From the NCBI RefSeq assembly GCF_000971975.1, contig NZ_LAQO01000034.1:1-64000 (forward strand): a stretch of DNA of 64,000 nucleotides, in the 5' to 3' direction. Within the stretch, counting starts at the first letter, position 1. Every line of letters begins with the position of its first letter. A program made the translations under genes and the position numbers. Of this stretch, positions 1-8,197 are shown piece after piece. Below the pieces are notes generated by a model, which made no database searches, had not been told where the DNA came from, and was given only the letters and a program-made list of their open reading frames with translations. The DNA comes from Paenibacillus algorifonticola. GTDB taxonomy: Bacteria > Bacillota > Bacilli > Paenibacillales > Paenibacillaceae.

Positions 1-40
1 CCAGCGTTCGTCCTGAGCCAGGATCAAACTCTCCATTTAG
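1..40 (-). rRNA. rrs: 16S ribosomal RNA, 5' end (partial)
   Basis: The reverse complement of the first 36 bases holds the universal 16S 5' sequence (GAGAGTTTGATCCTGGCTCAG family). The gene runs leftward out of the window. The mature 5' end is placed about six bases before GGAGAG, by analogy with Bacillus 16S rRNA. Only this end is present, so 23S, 5S and any tRNAs lie outside. Confidence 0.97.
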
Positions 41-80
41 GTGGTGTTTGACTTGCTCATTACTTTTTTGTATCGCTTTA

Positions 81-133
81 CATTAACTTAAGTTAATGCG
101 GCAGTTTCACTCGTTGTTCAGTTTTCAAAGAAC
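81..133 (-). other. rRNA leader: palindrome and processing element
   Basis: This is the transcribed leader before 16S. Bases 81-98 form a perfect 18-bp palindrome (CATTAACTTAAGTTAATG). On the minus strand, 116-133 read GTTCTTTGAAAACTGAAC, the sequence typical of Bacillus and Paenibacillus rRNA spacers and leaders. The first may be a hairpin; the second is probably part of the pre-16S processing stem or antitermination region. Confidence 0.6.
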
Positions 134-192
134 AATTTCTCTTGCTAATTCTTTTTGCGTCAACCGCGTTTTCTCTCAGCGGCGACTTTTAT

Positions 193-222
193 AATATACC
201 ATGACTGCCTACTCAATTGCAA
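193..222 (-). promoter_or_regulatory. rRNA operon promoter P2
   Basis: On the minus strand a -35 TTGCAA (217-222) and -10 TATATT (193-198) are separated by 18 bp, about 150 bp before 16S. Together with the upstream P1 it forms the tandem promoter layout usual for rRNA operons. Confidence 0.6.
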
Positions 223-300
223 GTACTTTTTTTCTTTTCTTCGACATTTTTTTTGTTTGTCGATTCAAGTTATTTGCTTGCTTCAAAAGCGGCGTGTATT

Positions 301-330
301 AATATATCACAGCTCTCAAAAATTAGTCAA
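301..330 (-). promoter_or_regulatory. rRNA operon promoter P1
   Basis: On the minus strand a -35 TTGACT (325-330) and -10 TATATT (301-306) have an 18-bp spacer. It lies between the ygxA terminator and promoter P2. The stretch 41-397 has no coding gene; it holds the two promoters, the leader and the ygxA terminator. Confidence 0.65.
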
Positions 331-340
331 GCCCTATTTC

Positions 341-386
341 AAAAAAAGATACCCTCCGCTTGAAACAAGCGATTTGGGTATCTTTT
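341..386 (-). terminator. ygxA terminator
   Basis: A hairpin with outer stem AAAAGATACCC / GGGTATCTTTT and inner stem CGCTTG / CAAGCG is followed on the minus strand by a run of T. It ends ygxA just before the rRNA promoters. Confidence 0.85.
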
Positions 387-397
387 GCCGTTCTATT

Positions 398-1273
398 TTA
401 TACAGCCAGCGTCATATATCGAAGCTCCAACGCCTCCGTATCTCCGCTTGCTGCCATCACCGCAACCTCGCGAATAAGCGAGCGTTTAACTAATCGTTGC
501 AGAAGCAGGGACAAATCGACATGAAGGGCCTTAATTCTCTCATGCTCCTGAAGCTCGCTGATACTCCATGGCTCCTCCCGGCTCATCATGATATTAAAGA
601 GCAAGGAGCAGCAGTCCTTCATTTTATTGATTACCGTAAACTCACAAGCGAGCATAACGAGTTGTACACGCTGCTCCAGCGTTTCAGGGCTAACCGTTAA
701 TTCTTCATAAAGCTTGTACACCCCCGGATGTACTCGGCGCATTTGACGCCACACAGTTAGCTCCGGATGCTGCCCTTCTTCAATTAATACAATGTGCGCC
801 CAGTGATGCAGAGCAGTTAAAATGTTGCTGTAAGCATCCAATATATTACGCCCTTCGTAATCATGCTTGGCCTGTAGGTAACTTCTCAGAAAGCCAGAGA
901 ATTCTACAAACCGCTTTTGCTCCCTCATGACGTCCGGAAATTGTATAATGCGCTCACGAATATCGCTTATACGGCTGTCGCGCTCCAACAGTATCTCCCC
1001 CCGAACTATCCATTGAATAATACTTTTGTTTTCCCCGCTTGCCATCCACTGCTCCAGCTGACCTACACTCACACTGCGGATCAGCACATGCTTGCCTTCA
1101 ATGCGGACATGCTCAATACTTTGAACAGCAGGCTGCTCTACAATCGCAAGAAGGAGCAAATCCAAACCTTCGGTCAACGGACTGTAAGCAAAAGAGTTTT
1201 CGATTGCGATTAGACCAAGCAGCTCTGGCTGTGATTGATGCGTTTGAATGAAATGTTCTTTTATATGTTTCAC
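398..1273 (-). CDS. ygxA: Nucleotidyltransferase-like protein, YgxA family
   Basis: This 291-residue cytoplasmic protein matches the YgxA family, annotated as nucleotidyltransferase-like but without a proven reaction. The family typically sits between perR-ygzB and an rRNA operon in Bacillus, and that order is kept here, which is the strongest support. The N-terminal half has the family's pattern (IAIENSFAY...LDLLLL, then RGEILLERD); the C-terminal half is helical. Translation starts at GTG (1273) with GGAGG five bases upstream. It is divergent from ygzB and ends at the hairpin at 341-386. No membrane segment or signal peptide is visible. Confidence 0.85.
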   Translation of the reverse strand: MKHIKEHFIQTHQSQPELLGLIAIENSFAYSPLTEGLDLLLLAIVEQPAVQSIEHVRIEGKHVLIRSVSVGQLEQWMASGENKSIIQWIVRGEILLERDSRISDIRERIIQFPDVMREQKRFVEFSGFLRSYLQAKHDYEGRNILDAYSNILTALHHWAHIVLIEEGQHPELTVWRQMRRVHPGVYKLYEELTVSPETLEQRVQLVMLACEFTVINKMKDCCSLLFNIMMSREEPWSISELQEHERIKALHVDLSLLLQRLVKRSLIREVAVMAASGDTEALELRYMTLAV

Positions 1274-1424
1274 TTGGGCCTCCGTATAGCTAATCCAATA
1301 TGATTAAGATATAATAATAATCTACGGTGTTTGTTATTTCGACAAAGCCGAGACAGTTTCCTGCTTACATGGATGGAAAAACCGTCTGATTTTTAATAAG
1401 AATACCATGGAGAGGATGGACAAA

Positions 1425-1775
1425 GTGAATAAGTTTTTTTTCAAGTCAGCGAAAATAAACGAATTTCGTCTGTGGGGGCTGATTTTCACACTCGTCGGTA
1501 TGGGTGTTATGATTCTCGGCACAGCCGGAATCGTTCTTTGGGGACAAGCTGGTAAAATCGTTGCCGCGATTTTTATGGTTATCGGGATGATTTCCTTGCT
1601 CGTTAGCGTTGCCGTTTATTTCTGGGCAGGCATGATGTCAACCAGTGCAACGATGCTAACCTGTCCAGAATGTAATCGCCCAACGAAAATGCTCGGCAAA
1701 ACAGATCGCTGCATGTTCTGCAAAACGATTCTGACACTCGATCCGGCGCAAGCCACCCATGCACCTTCCGAATAA
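1425..1775 (+). CDS. ygzB: YgzB/UPF0295 family membrane protein with zinc ribbon
   Basis: This protein of about 116 residues has two hydrophobic helices near the N-terminus (LWGLIFTLVGMGVMIL and IVAAIFMVIGMISLLVSVAVYF). A C-terminal zinc ribbon with two Cys pairs follows (CPEC, CMFC, separated by about 16 residues). This is the layout of the UPF0295 family (B. subtilis YgzB, next to perR), whose function is unknown. An ATG at 1407 is in frame, but the GTG at 1425 has GAGAGG nine bases upstream and matches the family N-terminus better. A strong terminator follows at 1809-1846. Confidence 0.85.
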   Translation: MNKFFFKSAKINEFRLWGLIFTLVGMGVMILGTAGIVLWGQAGKIVAAIFMVIGMISLLVSVAVYFWAGMMSTSATMLTCPECNRPTKMLGKTDRCMFCKTILTLDPAQATHAPSE

Positions 1776-1808
1776 TACGCTGCTATTAAAAATAAGTTAC
1801 ATAAGCAC

Positions 1809-1846
1809 AAAAGGGCGTTGCCACCAAAAAGGGGCAACGCCCTTTT
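1809..1846 (+). terminator. ygzB terminator
   Basis: Perfect stem AAAAGGGCGTTGCC / GGCAACGCCCTTTT with a 10-base loop, ending in T on the plus strand. Confidence 0.85.
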
Positions 1847-1905
1847 CACACAGAAACAGAAGCTAGTTTATAAGAACAAATTTTTAAATTCTTATATTTG
1901 CAATG

Positions 1906-1945
1906 AAAGAAGGCCACCGCTGAACTCGCGATGGCCTTCTTTTTA
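1906..1945 (-). terminator. Hairpin terminator after the GH18 gene
   Basis: Stem AAAGAAGGCCA / TGGCCTTCTTT with T-rich flanks on both strands. It can end the leftward gene 1973-3703 and also back up the ygzB terminator. Confidence 0.75.
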
Positions 1946-1972
1946 ATAAGATTGTATTGTTATCATTGCAAT

Positions 1973-3703
1973 TTACGGTTTTTTATTCAAAGCGGTATCA
2001 ATCGTTTCCCAAATAGCGTTCGTTTGAAAAGTGCGCTGCCATGTCGCTACTCCAGCTAACCCGTACTTTTTAACCAACGCAACTCTAGCTTTGATCGACA
2101 GCTCGTCCTCAATCCAGATGCGTTTTAGCGCTTCCTCTTCCTTATACTCCACATAATGCTGCCCAGCATCACTATCGAGTACAGGCTTCAGCTTATATTG
2201 CGTAATGATTTCTTTCACTTTATCCATACCGAGCGCTTTAGAGCTAACCTTGGTTTCGCCATTCTCTTCGGTCTCCGTCCAAATACGGGTATATAGCGGC
2301 ATGCTCAATATAAGCTTGCTTGCAGGAACGCCGTCTTCTTCCAATATTCTCTTCAAAGCTTGCTCCGTCCAAGGCAGCGAAGCGACCGAACCCGCAACCG
2401 GGCTTGTCGCCCAATGCTCGTCATAAGCCATCACCATCATGTAGTCTACAACTTTGCCAAGCGCTTTACGATCGAGAAAAACAGACCACATCTCGCTGTT
2501 AGACTTAGGCGTCACATCAATAGATACAACCAGGCCCGCTTCATGAAGCAGAGGCGTCAGCTCACGGACGAACTGAACCAGATTTTCCTTATCTTTCGTA
2601 TAAACATTCTCAAAGTCAACATTAATGCCCTGCAAATGATAAAGCTCTGCAAATGCAAGCAACTGCTGGATCATATGAAAACGCGTCTCTACAGTCGCCA
2701 GTGCGGCACTCGTCCGATCCGGCTCAAACCCGTTGCTAAAGAGTGCCCATACTTGCATTTTTTGCTTTTGGGCCCATTTTACATACGCTGGATCTGCTTT
2801 ACCTTTAATTGTGCCATTCGCATCCTGGAGCTCAAACCAGGTTGGACTGACAACATTGACGCCTTGCATCTCCGGAATTGTGGCTGGATCTGGCTTGCGT
2901 TGATAAACAGCCTCCCAGGTCAGATTGATTTTGCTGCCTGTAACCTTCCAAGCAACAAAATCCGTTTCGTTATCGCTAGGTGCAATTTGCTCCATGCTGG
3001 TGAGCGCGGTGTTATCCTTAGCGATATAGCCAGGATGTCCATCCGGCCCCTGAACGTGCAGCCAGCCATCGCGTTCTCCCCAAACTCTGAGCTTGCTCGC
3101 GAGTGCAACCTTCTCCACAATCGGTGCCCTAATAGTAGGTTCTGTCCGTATAGCCGCTCCTTTCTCCCGCTTCGCTTCCGCAAGTTGAATAGCTCCACCA
3201 GACTGAAGCAGGGTGACAACGCCCGAATCTGCAACATACTCCGTCTGCAAACCGTAAAGCTCCTCAATCGGCGTAATCGGAATATAAACGACATCATCCT
3301 GTACCTCAGCTGTAATCGTCAAGTCAAAAGGCTTGCGATTCACGGTCGCTGTCAAGGAATTTGTCTGCAAACGCAGCACCTTATTCGCTGTTGTAAAAAT
3401 AATCGATCCGCTATCCGCTTCATAGCGTATAGGCTGGTCTGCCCCAAGTACCTGCTGAAGCACAGGAAGCGGCAGCTTCACCTCGTTATTTTCAATAATG
3501 GCACCTTGCTTCATTACTTCGCCATGAACGACGATTGGATTTTCCAACCCATAATCGGGAACCATTTGTTTAAAATTAGGAATATAGCGGTCGTATACAA
3601 ACCAACCCCCACCTACTGCCAAAATAATTATAAAAAAGAGAAGTATATTCCGAGCCCCACTGCCCTTGCGGCGACGAGGAGTTCGGCGAAGCATAGTTTC
3701 CAA
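1973..3703 (-). CDS. GH18-type glycoside hydrolase with stalk and SH3 domains
   Basis: This membrane-anchored, cell-wall-facing protein of 576 residues begins with a basic N-terminus and one transmembrane helix (about residues 19-40). A copper-amine-oxidase-like stalk domain follows (about 55-170; YIPITPIEELYG), then a bacterial SH3 domain (about 175-240; IRTEPTIRAPIVEKV). The C-terminal catalytic domain is glycoside hydrolase family 18 (about 255-576). The GH18 acid motif reads INVDFENV and keeps the last Glu. Families with this layout act on GlcNAc-containing wall polymers, often in spores. The start is TTG at 3703, because AAAGGAG lies ten bases upstream; the ATG at 3694 would be too far from it. 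The substrate is inferred only. Confidence 0.85.
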   Translation of the reverse strand: METMLRRTPRRRKGSGARNILLFFIIILAVGGGWFVYDRYIPNFKQMVPDYGLENPIVVHGEVMKQGAIIENNEVKLPLPVLQQVLGADQPIRYEADSGSIIFTTANKVLRLQTNSLTATVNRKPFDLTITAEVQDDVVYIPITPIEELYGLQTEYVADSGVVTLLQSGGAIQLAEAKREKGAAIRTEPTIRAPIVEKVALASKLRVWGERDGWLHVQGPDGHPGYIAKDNTALTSMEQIAPSDNETDFVAWKVTGSKINLTWEAVYQRKPDPATIPEMQGVNVVSPTWFELQDANGTIKGKADPAYVKWAQKQKMQVWALFSNGFEPDRTSAALATVETRFHMIQQLLAFAELYHLQGINVDFENVYTKDKENLVQFVRELTPLLHEAGLVVSIDVTPKSNSEMWSVFLDRKALGKVVDYMMVMAYDEHWATSPVAGSVASLPWTEQALKRILEEDGVPASKLILSMPLYTRIWTETEENGETKVSSKALGMDKVKEIITQYKLKPVLDSDAGQHYVEYKEEEALKRIWIEDELSIKARVALVKKYGLAGVATWQRTFQTNAIWETIDTALNKKP

Positions 3704-3810
3704 GCGTATCGCACTCCTTTATAAAAGACGAAAGCGTGCATATCCGCGGTTGAACGCTTCCCTGCACGCCATCATTTTGTTAGGTTTGATTAGTTCTTGA
3801 TTCTTAGTTC

Positions 3811-4239
3811 TTATTTCTTAGCCGCCGCACAGGTAGAGCAGGAACCGTAAATTTCCATTCGATGCCCTTTCACGATAAAACCAGTCTCCTGCGATGCGAC
3901 ACGCTCCACCTCAAGTAAAGGTGGGTACTCAAAATCAACAATTTGACCACAGTCATTGCATATGGCATGATAATGCTCCGATGTATCCGCATCAAAGCGG
4001 CTGGAATCATCCCCATATGTCAGTTCCTTAACAAGCCCCGCTTCTACAAATAACCGTAGGTTATTATATATGGTCGCCACGCTCATGCTTGGAAAATTAG
4101 GCGACAGTGATTTATAAATTTCATCGGCTGTCGGATGAGTCATCGATTCCATTAAATAGCTTAAAATGGCATGACGCTGCGGGGTCATACGGACACCATT
4201 CATTTTTAATTGCTGCAATGCTGCATTGACGGCTCCCAT
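3811..4239 (-). CDS. perR: Peroxide-responsive Fur-family repressor PerR
   Basis: This metalloregulator of about 142 residues has an N-terminal winged helix (MTPQRHAILSYL, DEIYKSL) and a C-terminal metal-binding dimer domain. Regulatory-site ligands are in RFDADTSEHYHAIC. The structural zinc site has two pairs, CNDC and CSTC. In B. subtilis PerR, Fe(II)-catalysed histidine oxidation releases repression of peroxide defence genes. The perR-ygzB-ygxA-rrn synteny favours PerR over Fur or Zur. A GTG at 4248 is in frame, but AAAGG is best spaced for the ATG at 4239. A promoter is visible at 4272-4301; no convincing Per box was found. Confidence 0.9.
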   Translation of the reverse strand: MGAVNAALQQLKMNGVRMTPQRHAILSYLMESMTHPTADEIYKSLSPNFPSMSVATIYNNLRLFVEAGLVKELTYGDDSSRFDADTSEHYHAICNDCGQIVDFEYPPLLEVERVASQETGFIVKGHRMEIYGSCSTCAAAKK

Positions 4240-4271
4240 TCCCCTCACGCCTTTCGTTAGTAGTTAAAACT

Positions 4272-4301
4272 ATTGTACGTGTTTTCAAAATGATTTGTCA
4301 A
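4272..4301 (-). promoter_or_regulatory. perR promoter
   Basis: On the minus strand, -35 TTGACA (4296-4301) and -10 TACAAT (4272-4277) are 18 bp apart, about 35 bp before the perR start. Confidence 0.7.
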
Positions 4302-4310
4302 TGAATGCGG

Positions 4311-6245
4311 CTATTGCTCCGCGACGCTATGCTGTATGGCAATACTGTTATTGGCATTAATTTGCAGACGGTATTGGCCGTCTCCAATCGTTCCCCGCAC
4401 CGTTTTTTTACTGACTTCGAGCGGCAAATTCGTTGTAATTGCTCCAAATGTGACCGATCCATACACCGTATAACTGCCGTACTGCGGGACAGTCAGTTTA
4501 ATTTCCCCTACGGAGCTATCGACATCCCAGTCACCGCCGACTACCGAGCTCGCCAGCTCTATGCCGCCATTCAAGGTAGCAGCCTTTACGGAGCCGCTAG
4601 CTTCATTAATGTTGATTTTTCCATTTTTCGTATCGGCCTCTATATCTCCAGAGATATTCGTCATCTTCAAGGCGCCGTTGGTCGCTTCTGCAAATACATT
4701 CCCTTTAATAGAAGCTGCGGTAACAGCCCCATTTAATAAGGTTATACTCGCATCGCCCGTTATATGACGAAGAGTAATCGTTCCATTATTCGCTTTCGCC
4801 TGAACGCTGCCCTTTATTCCTTCTGCTAAAATTTCACCTGTATCACTGGAGAGCTCCACACCTCCGGGAGCATCGAGGTTTTTGACTTTAATCGGTCCAT
4901 TATCGGTATGCACGAGTACAGAAAGCTGTCTCATCGGCTGTTCATCTTGCTGCTGCTCTTCCATTTGTTGTGGCGACTGCTCTGGAGCAGGTGTTGATAA
5001 TATCGTGTTCGAAGCCGAGGCCGAGGCTTGTTCCACATTATCAGACGGGCTTGGATCTGGCGTACTAGTCTCCAAAGCAGCCTGATCGTCCGGCTCAAGC
5101 TCAAGATCAGGCTCGGCAATTTCCTCCACCTGAACATTCGGCAAACGCGGCACGGTTACGGTAATATTGATCCGCGGTTTACGTGTTCCGTTCTCCCCGT
5201 AGCTGCTGCTTTTGGCCTGCAAGGTGATTTTTTCACCGCTTGATGACGCCTCGATCTTCGATTTTTCGGCCATTTTATCAGCCTCTGCTTCATCATCGAC
5301 ATCAACCCATACCTCGGTATCAATGCTGATAAAATCATTATTTCCGCTTTGCAACGTCACTTTTCCATTCACATTGTAAATCTGAATAGCTGTCGTCTTT
5401 TCTTCTATCGGAACGATAAGCACTTCTTTCTGATAATGAAAGCCTTTTTCCTCGCCGTAATCCTGTGCGCCATTCAAATCGACATATTGATCAATCCAGC
5501 GAAAAGGCAAATCCGCATATTGCGTTACTAAAAAGCCAAAGCCCGCAATGACGACCGCTGCCATGCTTCCGATAAAATCAAGCCGCAATTGCTTCCGCGT
5601 CCGCCGCTGCAATAGGCTGTAGGCGACAAGCTCGCCTCCTAGACATATAAACAGCGCAGGCCACCAATAGCGCATCAGCGCAAAAACATTGCTGCTGTGC
5701 ATTTCATCCCACAGCAGCAGCCCGCCTGCAGCAGCAATGAATAAAGCAGCTGTGAAGCTCCCCAGCCGAAACACCGCTGCCAGCCGCTGGCGCAAAACCA
5801 ACCCAATGGCAATCAGCCCGAGTACAGGGCCTACCGCATAATTCGCAGCCTCGTCAAACCAAGTGAACAGCGCGGTCGGCTGCCGAAGCATAAGCAGCAG
5901 CATAAGCAAAATGCCTGCGACCATAATGAGTATGCCGTCCCTAAGCTTTAAACCGGACTGCGTTTCCGTTCGCCGATCCAAGCTTTGCAGCGCATCATAG
6001 ACGCTAATAAAATAAAATACAGGCAGTGCAAGCCCTAAATACACAATAAGCAGCAAATGCTTCGCACCATCGGCATCCGCCAGACGGACAATGGTGCCGC
6101 CATCAAGTAAAATTCCAGCGGCAAGCAGCAGTCCTCTCGTATATTCTCCTGTATATAAATGTCCCGCTCCTGGCCATAGAAAGGCCAGCAGCACCGTAAA
6201 CAGTCGACTTTTCCTACGTCCAGTTTTCATCCCAAGCTCCTGCAA
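4311..6245 (-). CDS. Membrane protein with DUF4097-like beta-repeat domain
   Basis: This 644-residue protein has an N-terminal membrane half (about residues 15-245, roughly seven helices). The first helix block (PGAGHLYTGEYTRGLLLAAGI) resembles TM2/DUF5683-type proteins. An extracellular region follows, with an acidic, Ser/Pro/Gln-rich linker at about 385-450. The C-terminal right-handed beta-repeat region (about 450-640) has repeating N-G-x-I/V-x-L turns (DNGPIKV, NNGTITL, LNGAVTA, TNGALKM, KNGKINI), as in DUF4097 putative adhesin-like domains found in envelope-stress regions. Two starts are possible: TTG at 6245 (GGAGG seven bases upstream) or ATG at 6230 (GGAG six bases upstream). It stands alone, and its ligand is unknown. 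Confidence 0.75.
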   Translation of the reverse strand: MQELGMKTGRRKSRLFTVLLAFLWPGAGHLYTGEYTRGLLLAAGILLDGGTIVRLADADGAKHLLLIVYLGLALPVFYFISVYDALQSLDRRTETQSGLKLRDGILIMVAGILLMLLLMLRQPTALFTWFDEAANYAVGPVLGLIAIGLVLRQRLAAVFRLGSFTAALFIAAAGGLLLWDEMHSSNVFALMRYWWPALFICLGGELVAYSLLQRRTRKQLRLDFIGSMAAVVIAGFGFLVTQYADLPFRWIDQYVDLNGAQDYGEEKGFHYQKEVLIVPIEEKTTAIQIYNVNGKVTLQSGNNDFISIDTEVWVDVDDEAEADKMAEKSKIEASSSGEKITLQAKSSSYGENGTRKPRINITVTVPRLPNVQVEEIAEPDLELEPDDQAALETSTPDPSPSDNVEQASASASNTILSTPAPEQSPQQMEEQQQDEQPMRQLSVLVHTDNGPIKVKNLDAPGGVELSSDTGEILAEGIKGSVQAKANNGTITLRHITGDASITLLNGAVTAASIKGNVFAEATNGALKMTNISGDIEADTKNGKININEASGSVKAATLNGGIELASSVVGGDWDVDSSVGEIKLTVPQYGSYTVYGSVTFGAITTNLPLEVSKKTVRGTIGDGQYRLQINANNSIAIQHSVAEQ

Positions 6246-6327
6246 AACATGTCCTCCGTATGTGCAAGTTTATTGCTTATTATTGTACCATAGATGCCCG
6301 CCTGATAAGACTTTTGCATGAAAATGC

Positions 6328-6362
6328 AAAAAAAAGAGCCGTCCAGCTTGTGGACAGCTCTT
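6328..6362 (-). terminator. gatCAB terminator
   Basis: On the minus strand the stem AGAGCTGTCCA / TGGACGGCTCT (one G-T pair) is followed by eight T, 43 bp after the gatB stop. Confidence 0.85.
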
Positions 6363-6404
6363 GCTTGATTTGCATCAATCAGCTTGCCTGTTGATTATGC
6401 TTAA

Positions 6405-7850
6405 TTAGGCTTGCTGCAGACGCTCCAGCAGCATTTTGTTAACCATTGCTGGATTCGCCTTACCTTTCGTTTCTTTCATAATTTGGCCGACCAGGAATCC
6501 GATCGCCTTCTCCTTGCCCGCACGGAAATCCTCAACCGATTGCGGGTTCGCTTCAATAATTTTATCGACGATGGCAATGATTGCCCCCTCGTCGCTAATT
6601 TGTACGAGACCTTGCTCTTCAACAATTTGCTGCGGCAGCTTGCCGGATTCCAGCATTTCCTTGAAGACCGTTTTGGCGATTTTACTGCTGATCGTGCCTT
6701 TCTCCAGCAATCCGATCATTTCCCCTAGCCCTTGTCCGGTAATTTTCACATCGGACAGCTCCAGGCTGTTCGAGTTCAAATACCCGAGCAGATCGCCCAT
6801 AATCCAGTTGGATACAGCTTTCGCATCCTTCGTATAGGACAAGCTTGCTTCGAAAAAGTCTGCCATTTTCTTCGATGCAGTAATGACATCAGCATCATAG
6901 GATGGCAAACCGTAGTCGCTTGTATAGCGGGCTTTACGTGCATCTGGAAGCTCAGGAATCGAAGCTTTGACACGTTCTTTCCACTCTTCGTCGATGTAGA
7001 GGCGAACCAAATCAGGGTCCGGGAAATAACGATAGTCATGGGATTCTTCTTTGCCGCGCATCGAAATCGTCTTGCCCTGCGCCTCATCCCAGCGGCGAGT
7101 TTCTTGAACAACCTTATTGCCGCCGTCCAGCACCTCGGCCTGACGCCATTGCTCATATTCAAGGCCACGTTGAACACCGCGGAAGGAGTTCATGTTTTTC
7201 AGCTCAGCGCGCGTACCAAGCTTCTCTTGTCCATAAGGACGAAGGCTGATGTTTGCGTCGCAGCGCAGGCTGCCCTCTTCCATTTTCACATCCGATACTT
7301 CGCAGTAAAGCATAATCGCTTTCAGCTTCTCTAGGTAAGCTTTCGCTTCCTCAGGTGTACGAATGTCCGGCTCGGAAACAATTTCAACGAGCGGCGTGCC
7401 TACACGGTTAAAGTCAACGAGAGAGGCATAACCTCCATCAACGTGCGTCAGCTTGCCCGCATCTTCTTCCAAGTGCAGCCGGGTAATGCCAATTCGTTTC
7501 GTAACGCCGTTAACTTCAATATCAATCCAGCCGTGCTCGCCGATAGGCTGATCGAATTGCGAAATTTGATAAGCTTTAGGCGAATCGGGATAAAAATAGT
7601 TTTTACGGTCAAATTTGCTGACATCAGCAATTGTGCAATTGAGCGCCATTGCAGCCTTCATCGCGTATTCAACCGCCTGCTTGTTCAGCACCGGCAGCAC
7701 GCCGGGATGACCGAGGCAGACCGGGCAGGTATGCGTATTAGGCGGAGCTCCGAAAGCGGTGGAGCAGCCGCAAAAAATCTTGCTGTTGGTGTGCAGCTCA
7801 ACGTGCACCTCCAGCCCGACTACCGTTTCATATTGAGTCGCTTCAGACAT
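6405..7850 (-). CDS. gatB: Asp-tRNA(Asn)/Glu-tRNA(Gln) amidotransferase subunit B
   Basis: GatB (481 residues) activates the side chain of misacylated Glu-tRNA(Gln) or Asp-tRNA(Asn) with ATP, so that ammonia from GatA converts it to the amide. The N-terminus has the classic ETVVGLEVHVEL block and a zinc-binding cluster (CGCS...CPVCLGHPG). The cradle domain contains the NMNSFRGVQRGLEYE and RYFPDPDL motifs. The C-terminal tail (about 335-480) is the YqeY-like tRNA-binding helical domain. Length is normal. ATG start with TAAGGAGG nine bases upstream. It is last in gatCAB, separated from gatA by an unusual 347-bp gap. Confidence 0.98.
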   Translation of the reverse strand: MSEATQYETVVGLEVHVELHTNSKIFCGCSTAFGAPPNTHTCPVCLGHPGVLPVLNKQAVEYAMKAAMALNCTIADVSKFDRKNYFYPDSPKAYQISQFDQPIGEHGWIDIEVNGVTKRIGITRLHLEEDAGKLTHVDGGYASLVDFNRVGTPLVEIVSEPDIRTPEEAKAYLEKLKAIMLYCEVSDVKMEEGSLRCDANISLRPYGQEKLGTRAELKNMNSFRGVQRGLEYEQWRQAEVLDGGNKVVQETRRWDEAQGKTISMRGKEESHDYRYFPDPDLVRLYIDEEWKERVKASIPELPDARKARYTSDYGLPSYDADVITASKKMADFFEASLSYTKDAKAVSNWIMGDLLGYLNSNSLELSDVKITGQGLGEMIGLLEKGTISSKIAKTVFKEMLESGKLPQQIVEEQGLVQISDEGAIIAIVDKIIEANPQSVEDFRAGKEKAIGFLVGQIMKETKGKANPAMVNKMLLERLQQA

Positions 7851-7911
7851 CGTTAATCCTCCTTAGAATTTTGCTGGGCGAGGTTACTTGAACAGGGCAC
7901 ATAGAACATGC

Positions 7912-8065
7912 TGAAAAAGGATCTGCGCTGCGCGAAAAGGTTGGCTTACGATCGCTGTTGCCCAAGCATTTTTCGAATCAATCCCGCTTAGCGGTAAAAT
8001 TCTAGGGCAAAGGCGAACGCTTACGCTTCTACAGTCCAACCTTTTCACTCCGCTTGCCTTTTTCA
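7912..8065. repeat. Nested inverted-repeat element in the gatA-gatB gap
   Basis: The 347-bp space between gatA and gatB holds no believable gene. Within it a 154-bp block has nested stems: TGAAAAAGG (7912-7920) with its complement at 8057-8065, GAAAAGGTTGG (7934-7944) with 8036-8046, TTGCCC (7958-7963) with 8005-8010, and CCGC-TTA-GCGG (7984-7994). The symmetry looks like a small mobile or repetitive element, or a structured RNA transcribed within the operon. No second copy was seen in the window. Confidence 0.6.
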
Positions 8066-8197
8066 TCTAGCTTCTATGGCAACCATTAAGTAAAAATCGC
8101 TTCGCAAGCTGGCTTTTATAGCAAGGTAAAACCTAAATGAGAAAACCTATATCCCTACAGGCAAAGATCACAGGTTAGCCCTGCAAGGCTGAATGTA

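Noticed and set aside
2360..3724. 454-codon plus-strand frame opposite the GH18-type gene
   Set aside because: It is the antisense of a well-supported gene, with Arg/Cys-rich composition and no ribosome binding site.
7884..8066. 60-codon minus-strand ORF in the gatA-gatB gap
   Set aside because: It coincides with the inverted-repeat element and has no ribosome binding site; the DNA symmetry explains it better than coding.
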